A stretch of DNA of 47,670 bases from Desulfuromonadales bacterium (GTDB taxonomy: Bacteria; Desulfobacterota; Desulfuromonadia; Desulfuromonadales; BM103). Both the position numbers and the translations under genes were made by a program. The stretch spans positions 1 through 47,670 of the forward strand of contig JAMPXI010000005.1 in assembly GCA_023701265.1 (NCBI GenBank). Reading direction: 5' to 3'. Positions 33,201-40,900 of the stretch are shown in pieces. Numbering within the stretch: the first letter of the stretch is position 1; each line of letters starts with the position of its first letter. The notes beneath the pieces were generated by a model. The model had not been told where the DNA came from, did not search any database, and saw nothing but the letters and a program-made list of their open reading frames with translations.

Positions 33201-34502
33201 CGCTCCGGGGCTGGTCGAGCCGGTTGGCCCCGGAGAGCCGACCAGTCCGCCCGGCCCGGTCGTGCCTGCCACGGGCGGCATCCCATGACAGGCGTTGCAA
33301 CTCGCGGCAAAGGCTCCTCCCGTCTGTCCGTGGCTGTGGCAGTCGGTACAGACGGCCGTGGCCGTGTGATATTCTCCCGCCCCAATTCCGATGGTCTTGG
33401 CGTCGCCATGACATTTTTCACAGTAGCCATCGGCCGAACCGTCGTTGCGGTCGTTCCAGAACGTGTACTTCAGGCCGCCATCAAGGACCGATGGAGAGCT
33501 GTAGTCAAGTCCCTCGGTCGCGCCGTAGGTCGTGGTCACGGCATCCTTGCGCAGCATAAAGTAATTCGGCAGCGCGGAGTCACTGGCATGGCCACCGTGG
33601 CAGACCATGCAGCCGACTTTTTCCCCGGACGCGTCGCCATGTGCCTGATAGGTATGGCAGGTCTTGCATAAACCCGATTTGTCGGCGCGCTTGGGACCGT
33701 TCGCGCGCAGGATGAAACCGTCGCCGCCGTTCGACGACAGGGCGGCGAAGTTCGCCGGGATGTCCGCCGTGTTTGCGTCGGAATCGGCAAAGTGTACCTG
33801 GTGGCAGCTGCCGCAGAGGATCTTGCCGTTGAACAGGCTGATCTGATCAGCATTATGGAGGTCTCCATCGTCCTCGGATGGCGCCGTCGCATATTTGCCG
33901 GGATGGGCCGCTGCCGAGGCGGTGTAGTCGATGTTGACCGGATGGGTCAGATTGGACATGCCGGAGCCTTGATTCCAGGTAACGTGACAGGCCAGGCACA
34001 TCTGTTGGGCAGACCCTGGACCCATGATCAGAAGCTGGGGGTTGGTGCGGTCGGCATGCGGGTTGTGGCAGCGTGAACAGGTGACTTTCCCCTGGGACGA
34101 GCCGAAGCGGCTGTAGAATTGCGGGTAAAGCGTCCGGGAAGGCGCCGACGCGCCGACGCTGGGTTGCGTGTCGGGAGCGCCCCAATTGTGAGAGGTCTGC
34201 CCCTTGCCGGGAATGAAGCCGGGGTTGTAGCCGCTGGCGTTGCTCGCATCGAGCAGGCTGAAGGCGGTATTGGTCGAACCGGTCGAGCTGTCGCCCAGCG
34301 CCAGATTCAGCGTATCGTCATGACAGGAGAGGCAGACGTTGCCTCCGCCGAGCTGTTCGACCGACAGGCTCGGGATGTGGCAATTCTTGCAGTCGAAGGT
34401 GTGAACGGCGGTTTCTGCGATGAGAGAATCGGGGATCAGGCATGCCAGAAGAGTAATAACAATAAGGATCGATCGGACGAGTAAGCCCCAAGGTCTAGCC
34501 AT
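30270..34502 (-). CDS. Giant exported multiheme c-type cytochrome, 34 candidate haem motifs (protein A)
   Basis: 1410 aa; N-terminal signal sequence; by eye 26 CXXCH, 6 CX4CH (CTNVYCH, CANLYCH, CAATYCH, CTYIYCH, CANISCH, CSNIYCH) and 2 CX3CH (CASVCH, CTTVCH). Matches the Geobacter CxxxxCH...CXXCH repeat family. Confidence 0.93.
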   Translation of the reverse strand: MARPWGLLVRSILIVITLLACLIPDSLIAETAVHTFDCKNCHIPSLSVEQLGGGNVCLSCHDDTLNLALGDSSTGSTNTAFSLLDASNASGYNPGFIPGKGQTSHNWGAPDTQPSVGASAPSRTLYPQFYSRFGSSQGKVTCSRCHNPHADRTNPQLLIMGPGSAQQMCLACHVTWNQGSGMSNLTHPVNIDYTASAAAHPGKYATAPSEDDGDLHNADQISLFNGKILCGSCHQVHFADSDANTADIPANFAALSSNGGDGFILRANGPKRADKSGLCKTCHTYQAHGDASGEKVGCMVCHGGHASDSALPNYFMLRKDAVTTTYGATEGLDYSSPSVLDGGLKYTFWNDRNDGSADGYCEKCHGDAKTIGIGAGEYHTATAVCTDCHSHGQTGGAFAASCNACHGMPPVAGTTGPGGLVGSPGPTGSTSPGAHAVHATTKQYPCGSCHANSVGSGSTHNDGEPQSITLGFSLFGDTYRGGTYNGQSGVSYDASQANTTVTTTGAKTCTNVYCHGGTMAANGGTNLNPTWDNPTTGTCGKCHGATATNPPLRGSHRTHVMSDTWYYDTRSNPPNPYIYGQNLACTTCHSTNAAAHVNGQADWSFNVSGDPRLTGATYKDSSAGVSATVPGVYGQCANLYCHSIAQTSTGGPLTGLPGEYQTPTWGALAEGTCGSCHNADQGHAWFANRGSYGNWAPYITSGSHAKHLQSLAGPDPVGMGECAVCHNYVGSDSLNGCASVCHNRDILHVNHEIDVLFPPTLYGATAAYDGTKAPGDGYGACAATYCHGNYPGSGRNATPSWGDAGTAACGSCHGGSNSDYPVSGSHRTHAIAGGYNIACAACHSGTVSGTGPYTMTGQAKHANGKIDWAFNTLDSRLRGGAEIYNVATGSAPPSDGTTPRAYSSCTYIYCHSNAQPDGGVGNPDDYASPVWGVSSTGLGCGACHQSGIHGDEGPVISSGSHAAHLAGNTSGVIKCMTCHRYDSTLSGATNGCKNCHPGHTPVFLPPPRTLFDNHVNGRVTINIDPIFGSSSSYNGTPAPGDGYGTCANISCHGSGTPQWGGTVACGDCHALPPASGAHLAHTNGTGAAYGSDSNLSTPTSQGFNCGNCHALDGSKHGNGVVEIELYNAAATGFKQNNPADAGRTGTGTATVCSNIYCHSSGQVATVRTYASTPQWGGTFSGNRCAGCHGDPPAYANGGVGSASANSHYASQLSWDRPVEGGHLVGLHFDNIKKIPPDGPGGLYSKGGGIGSGAGHGDPATSTTISCPTCHAATVTVAGQYSAQGTGFACTPCHTNPVAGSIANRANHVNGTRDVAFMSGTFRTRAQLKPAADFAVWPDPEPEPGPFTNVIEPLGWTRNNGYKTANNSHDSVPFSGTYNAAAKSCTTVCHLSQPATWGDTSKGCFACHADL

Positions 34503-34592
34503 AATCTCCCCCTGGCCTCAACTTGGAGGCGTAATCACGTTAAATGCTCGGTCATAACGCGGGGCGGATGTGGATAGTGCATAGTATCAAGA

Positions 34593-34647
34593 CATCGGCC
34601 CGACAGTCGCCGAGCCAATGCTAAAGACGGGCTTGCACGCAAACCCG
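34593..34647 (-). other. Potential structured 5' leader RNA of the 34-haem cytochrome gene
   Basis: Two consecutive hairpins on the minus-strand transcript: CGGGTTTG-CGTG-CAAGCCCG (34647-34628) and CATTGGCTCG-GCGACTGT-CGGGCCGATG (34620-34593). Confidence 0.5.
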
Positions 34648-34677
34648 AAAACCCCACCCTCTCGGAAATTAAAGAAA

Positions 34678-34693
34678 TGCAATTTATGAGCCA
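34678..34693 (-). promoter_or_regulatory. Sigma-54 (RpoN) -24/-12 promoter of the 34-haem cytochrome gene
   Basis: Minus strand TTTGGCTCATAAATTGCATTT: GG (34692-34691)-N10-GC (34680-34679). Confidence 0.75.
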
Positions 34694-34750
34694 AATATCT
34701 GTAATCGTTAACTGTTTTTTGTGCCTGTTAGGACTGCCCCATATCAAAAC

Positions 34751-34786
34751 CGATCAACCTCCTCACCAAGGTGAGGAGGTTGATCG
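34751..34786. repeat. Perfect 17-bp inverted repeat (terminator hairpin or regulator site)
   Basis: cgatcaacctcctcacc-aa-ggtgaggaggttgatcg; arms are exact reverse complements. Confidence 0.85.
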
Positions 34787-34845
34787 CTCAGCTTACCTGC
34801 AGCGGCGGGGGGCTGTGCCAGCGTTTTCTTGAGGGTAGATTCAGT

Positions 34846-34882
34846 AAAGCGCCTCCTGGCCATCGGCCGGGAGGCGCTTTCT
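34846..34882. terminator. Stem-loop downstream of the 27-haem cytochrome gene, likely terminator
   Basis: aaagcgcctcctggcc-atc-ggccgggaggcgctttctttt. The minus-strand T-run is short (tttactg). Confidence 0.6.
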
Positions 34883-34913
34883 TTTGGTTGAGCCGTGTCT
34901 GGGCAGATGCCGG

Positions 34914-37900
34914 TTATGGTGAATAAGTGCGGGTGTTGTACTCCTGAAGGTACTGCTGATGGTCCGCATCCTCCGGGTACGACTCGGTCGCCGGGTACGG
35001 GAAGCTGCTCATGCCATGGAATGGCAGCGGTTCAACGGTGTTGGTCACTCGCAGCGACTTGTAATACAGGTCCGACTTGACGAAGAAGCTTCGCGCGAAA
35101 CCTGACTGCGGCTGATCCGGCACAGGGAAGCTCACATCAACCTTGTCCCCTTCCCGCATGATCACGAATTTGTCGTCACTGCTCGACAGGAGCGGGGTCA
35201 CATCACCGTAACGTGTGAACTTCCCGTAGCTCGGATATTCCGGATTGACCGGGAGGGTGGCATCCGTGGCGACAATCCGGCTGCTCAGATTGCTCATCGC
35301 ATGGATGGCGTTGCCGGCGAATTGCAGGTCGGCGGTCATCGCCGGCAACTCCAGTACATTGACATCGACCGGCGCCGATTGATCGAGGCGGATCCGGTCG
35401 ATCAGCCAGCGTGACTTCGGCCGCATCCCGGTATAGATCCGGATACGGTGATCATTGCTTAGGAAGACGTTCGCCAGGTCGACGACCATGGTCTTGAGAT
35501 CGCCGGTCGGGGTGCCGAACGACTTGACCTTGACCCAGTTGCCGGTCTGGTCGACCACATGAATGGCCGGAGCGACCAACTGGGTGGCGGGCAACGATTC
35601 GGAGCCGAACAGTGTCCAGCCGTCGATCAGCAGTTTGGCAAACTCCGGATGCTCGACAGGACCGAAGTCGACCGTATAGTAGAAGCCGGCGTCGAAGGGC
35701 TCCAGATGGGCCGGGGTATTGTCGACGCTGAGCATCGCCGCGAGGGCATCGTTGCCGTTGCGGTCGTAGGCGGAGACGGGGGCAAGGGCGTCCTTGGCCG
35801 TGTAAATCTTGAACGGGTTGACATAGCCGTAGACGTAGGTGGCCTCGCCCCAGGAGGTGTGAACTTCGTAGCCTTCCGGAGCATCGACCGCCAGCAGGGT
35901 TGCCGTGTCGAGATAGGTGATCTCCGGCAGGGACTCGCGGATCTTGACGTGGAACTGACCGTCGCTGCCCGGCACCAGTCCGTTAACGGCGGCGAGTTCG
36001 GGGTGATACTGGGTGACCGCCCTGTCGGCTGCTGTCGGCCGCAAGGCAAGGATCGGCCCTGCAAGGTCGGTCATGTAACTGTAGCTGTCGCCGGTCCAGC
36101 CGAAGACCAGGGGACAACTGCTTGTCCAGCAGCCGGAGCCGACATCGTAGAAGTATTCGGCTGCCGACCAGGTTGAGCTGGCATCCTGGTGCACCGCGTC
36201 ACGTGCCATGACCTGCCAGGTAACACCCCAACCGGCATACATCGTAAAGCTCCAACTGGTGGTTCCCGCCGGCAGCCAGCCGGAGTCGCCGAAGCTGTCG
36301 GTATGGACGTAATATTGGACAGAATCGCCATCCGGGCTGGTGACCGGATTCCAACTCACGGTCACAGGGGTATCGGCGCAGCCGCTGTCGAAGCTGCCGT
36401 GGGAGATGATTGTCGGCGCCGCAGGCGGGGACACTGTCAGGGTCCGGAACGATGCGGTATTCGACCAGGAGGACAGTGCGGCAACATTGCTGATATCGCG
36501 CGCCTGGACCCGCCAGTACCAGGTCTTGCCGACATCGGCAACGCCGAACGCGACTGAGGCTGTTGTCGCGGGATTCCAGGTGAGGACTTTCTTGTTGATA
36601 CTGTTGAATGCCGTGACGGTATCGACTTCCACCTGGTAATCGAACGGTCCGCCGCCGTAGCTCGTGGAGGGGCTCCAGGAGAGGGCGATCGAGCATCCGC
36701 CCGGGCAGACCGTGTCCGCCGGCGCGGCAAGGCCGCTTGGTTTGCTGGGGGTCGGATAGATGAGGTGGAACGATTTGGCCGGCGACCAATCTGATGGCAC
36801 CGCTGTATGCGCCTGGTACCGGGAGCGAACCCTGAAGTACCAGGTCTTGTCGACCGTAGGAAGGCTGACGTTGAGTGTGACGTTCGCGTCGGTAGCGATC
36901 GTCCAGGGAGCATTTGCATCGACGCTGCCGAAGCCGGGGTCGTCGTCGATCTGGAGTTCGTACTCGACCGCACCGTAGTTGGGGTTGTTGACCCCCGGGA
37001 ACCAGGCCAGATTGACCAGGCAGCTTCCCGTGCAGTAAAGGTTCGCTTCGTCCTTTGGTGTTGGGACACCAGGGGTGGTGCTTGCCTCGTAGATAAGGAA
37101 GGAGGCCCTGGATGAATATGCCGATTCCGGAGTGGTCGCGTTGGCATCGCGCGCCTTGACCCGCCAGTACCAGGTCTTGGCAGTGGCCAGGGTGCCGGAC
37201 GGCACGGTTACGGTTGAGCCGGTAACTGTGCCAGAAACCCAAGCAAGGGTTGCGTTGGGAGTGGCAAAGGCCGGGTCGTCATCTATCTGCACATAGTACT
37301 GGAACGGTCCGGGGCCGCCGTTGCTCGAGGCGGTCCAGGAGAGGTCGACCGAACAACTGCCCGTGCAGGTCGGATTCGCCGGCGTCGACAGGTTCGTCGG
37401 CGTGGTGGGCGTGGGTTGCGCGGTTCTGAACCAGTAATACGGGTAAGAAGTAGAGACCACTTCGGGGTGGTTTGTATCCCGCGCCTTGACCCGCCAGTAC
37501 CAGTAGGTATTGGACGCCAACGGGCCGAGGGTGACGCTGGTGGCGGAAATCCAGCCGGACGTTGCATCGATGCTGCCGTAGCTGGAGTCGTTGTCGACTT
37601 CCACCAGGTACTGAATTGGTCCGCCGTCTGGATCCGTGGTGGGATTCCAAGAGAAAGTGAGTGAGCATGCCGTCGGGCAGGCCGGAGATGAATAGGGGGA
37701 TGGTGATATCACCGACGACACCGGGTTCGGCGGCAGATTGAGATATGCCGTTCGGTCGCCCGATGCAACCTGCTGACCCTTGACGCTTGTCGAACGGACC
37801 CGGTAGTTGAAGGTGCTGTGGTTGGGGAGTCCGGTAGGCCAGGATCCCACGGAAACACCCACATTGTGTGTGTTTACCCAGGTGCCGTCAGTAGCGGTCA

Positions 37901-40900
37901 GGCCATAGGCGGCCGTCGGTCCATAATCAACGAAGCTGTTGCTGGCGATGTTGGTGTCCCAAGTCACAAAGGCGCGATTTCCCGACCAATAGTCACTGCT
38001 CTGGCCTGTTGTCGGTCCCGAGGTAATCGCCAGGGTGGCTGTTTCCCCATACCACGGGGTCACCTGATTCCAACGCTGGTTGGTTCCGGCCCCGGTATTT
38101 CCCTCGTGGCAGGCGTTGCTGCCCGGGATCCTGCCGCTCCCCCCGTCGCCGGAGCCGGAGGTGGCAGGGTAGGGGATCCCGCCTGTGCGTCCTTTGTGCG
38201 TGGGATCGAGGCAGTTGGTCACCATCAGGCGCGGCAGCGACGAGCCGATGTGCGGCGTGTGGCACTTCGAGCAGGAGTAGTTGTGCTTGAAGTTGCCGTT
38301 GGCGGTCTTCCATCCCTTGACCGCTTCGTGCACGCGGTCCTTGCTGTTCCAGGCATGAGTGGTCCCGGTAAGGCTGGTTTTGGGATGACAGTTGAGGCAC
38401 AGGCCGGCAAACTGGGTGTCGGTCTGGGTGATGCCGGCGACCAGGGTGTTCAGATCCCAGTAGTTGCCAAAGGTGTTCTGGTCGATATGCAGGAATTCCC
38501 CTACGGATAACCCGGTATTGTTGCTATCGGGGGCGACATCCTCCTTGTAGGGGGAGGTCAGCCAGGTCCCTTTCAGCAAGGGCACCCCGTACTGCTGGCT
38601 GGCGCCGAGGCTCGGGCTGACGCCGTGCGGGTCGTGGCACGGGGTGCATAGGCCGTTGATGCTGGCCATGGCGGGAGATTGCAGGGGCGATGACGCGCCG
38701 AAGTGCCCGCCTTTGTATGCTGGAATGGCCTTGTAGGGATAGCGCTGCTCCGCACCGGCGTTCCCCGGAGCAAGGTCGGGCGTATCGTAGTAGCCGAGGA
38801 TCGGTTGGGCGGCACCGAAGGTCGACTGATATCCCCAGGGCTTCGATTCCGAACTGGCGGCATTCAGATGGCAATCGAAGCAAAGACTGGCCCCGGCATT
38901 CCGGACGTTGCTCGTTCCCACGGTGCCGCCGGCGACCGGCTTGTACGTCGCCGTGTAGCCTCCCTTGCTGGCCTGAGTGTCCTTGAGCAGACCGCCGTTG
39001 ACCGTGGCGCTTGCGTAACTGGTGGTTTTGCCGGCCACATTCGAGCCGTGGGAATTGTGGCAGTCGTAGCAGGCGACGTTGACCGTCCCTATCCGGGTAT
39101 TCGACCAGGTTTCTCCCAGATCCCAGCCGCCCTGATTAGCCGTCGCATTGCCGTGGGCCGAGTAGGCTTTGCTTTGGGCGTTCTTTGGCGTGACGTTGGC
39201 GCCGCCGTATTTCCCCCACGGCGTGGTGCCGGCCTGGCTGTAGCGTCTGGCGACGCTGGTGCCGTCCCAGGCATACTGTTTCGGGGTCTTGCCGTCACCG
39301 AACGGCGTGGCGGCATCGTTTGCATCGCTGTGGCAGCCAAGGCAGTGACTGTTGAGCTTGGTAATCTCGCCGCGGCTGCCGTCGGTCTTGTATTGGATGG
39401 CGGTTGCCCCACCGGTGTAGCTGGTCGGACGCGCAGCTGTTCCATAGACCACCAGGTCGATCAGGGCGGCCGAGGTGCCGCCGTGATAGGTCTGGTTGAC
39501 CGTGCCGTCACCGTTCGCCTCCCAGTGGCATTGATAGCAGTGCTGACCGGTCAGGCTCGTCCCCTGGACGTGGTGGGAGTTGCCGGCAAACTGGCCGGTG
39601 ATGGCCGCCCGGTTTCCCTGGACAACAGTATGGCAGCCGCCGCAGACCTCAGTCACACCCCACACCGGGGCGGCCGCGCCGTGGCAGTTGACGTTGGCGC
39701 AGGTGCCGTAGCCGTCTCCGGGGCCGGGGGTGCCGGAATAGGCGGCGCTGGCGCCGTACTTGGTCGGCGGGAACTTGACGTCGATCTGGTGGTTGACGTG
39801 CAGACTGCCCTGGTTGTGGCATAGCGAAGCACAGCCGGCCAGGTCGTCGGAGCCGGCGTAATTGTGACAGGCCCCGCAACGACTCGGTCCGTTGCTCCCG
39901 CCGCCCACCGCGGTGGTCAGGTAGGTCAAGTGCTTGGGATGGCTCCCCGAACTGATCTCGGTGAAACTCATCCCTCGTCCGGCCCAGAACGAATGACCCT
40001 GGTCGGCGTAATGGCAGGAGCCGCAGTTTCCTTCGAGCCGGGTTCCCCAGGTCGGGGTCTTGTATTCTCCGGCCTGGCCGGTCAGGGCTCCGCCCGTGCT
40101 GGTCTGAACAATGCTGTGACAATAAAGGTTGGAGCACTGGCCATAGATGCCGGGAACCGGGGCTGCTGCGCCGCTCATCCCCCCTTTGTACCGGGCTCCG
40201 GCCAGCCAGGGGCGCACCGTGGTATCGAAGGACCACTCGGTCTTGCCGTCGACATGGGCGGCGGCAGCGTTGTTGTGGCAGGTGAAACACGCCAGGTTGC
40301 GGCCGTAAATATAATTATTGAATGGCGATTCCGTATTGGGCGCATACCACCAGGTGTCGTTCATGACATGGGTCCGGTGACTGCCCGATTGCGGCGGGCT
40401 GGTGGACGTCGCGCCGTGGCATTTGCCGCAGGTGCCGGTGCTGGCATCGTTCCAGACCGGCGTCGTGTCGGTCCCGCCGTTGCTTGCCATGGTCCCGCCG
40501 TGGCAGTAGATGTTCACGCACGTCCTGGTGCCGTCGCGGCTCACCGTGGTGGTGGCCTGGCTGGTGTCGTAGGCGACCGCGGCCTGGCCGTTGTAGGTGC
40601 CCCCGACATACGCCCCGTTGAACAGGGAGAAGCCAAGGGTTACCGTCTGCGGCGCGATGCTGATGTGTTTGGCGCCGCTGCCGACGCTGTTGAGATGGCA
40701 GGTGCTGCACGGGTATGGCTTACCCACCGAATGCGCGTTGTGGGCCCCGGCCATCGACGATCCGGTTGTCCCTGGCATGTTGACCAGGCCGTTCGGGCCA
40801 CCTAGAGTGGCAGTGCCGGGCGGCACGCCGTGGCAGGTCGTGCAGCCTGCGACGAAGGTGCCGTCTCCCTGCGAGTGCAAGTGGCATTCGGTGCAGATCG

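Noticed and set aside
32715-33671. 318-aa plus-strand ORF (and others at 38703-39824, 39864-40805, 40830-42020) opposite the cytochrome genes
   Set aside because: Gly/Val/Ala-rich shadow frames of Gly/Ser/Cys-rich haem repeats; no start context or domain.
30270-34502. Lipoprotein signal (LLAC) in protein A
   Set aside because: The paralogue B has Tyr in place of that Cys (LLAY) and both share a good signal peptidase I site before ETAVHT.
34593-34667. GEMM-I (c-di-GMP/cGAMP) riboswitch in the cytochrome leader
   Set aside because: Some GC-rich segments look similar, but the conserved core blocks are not both present; kept only as a generic structured leader.
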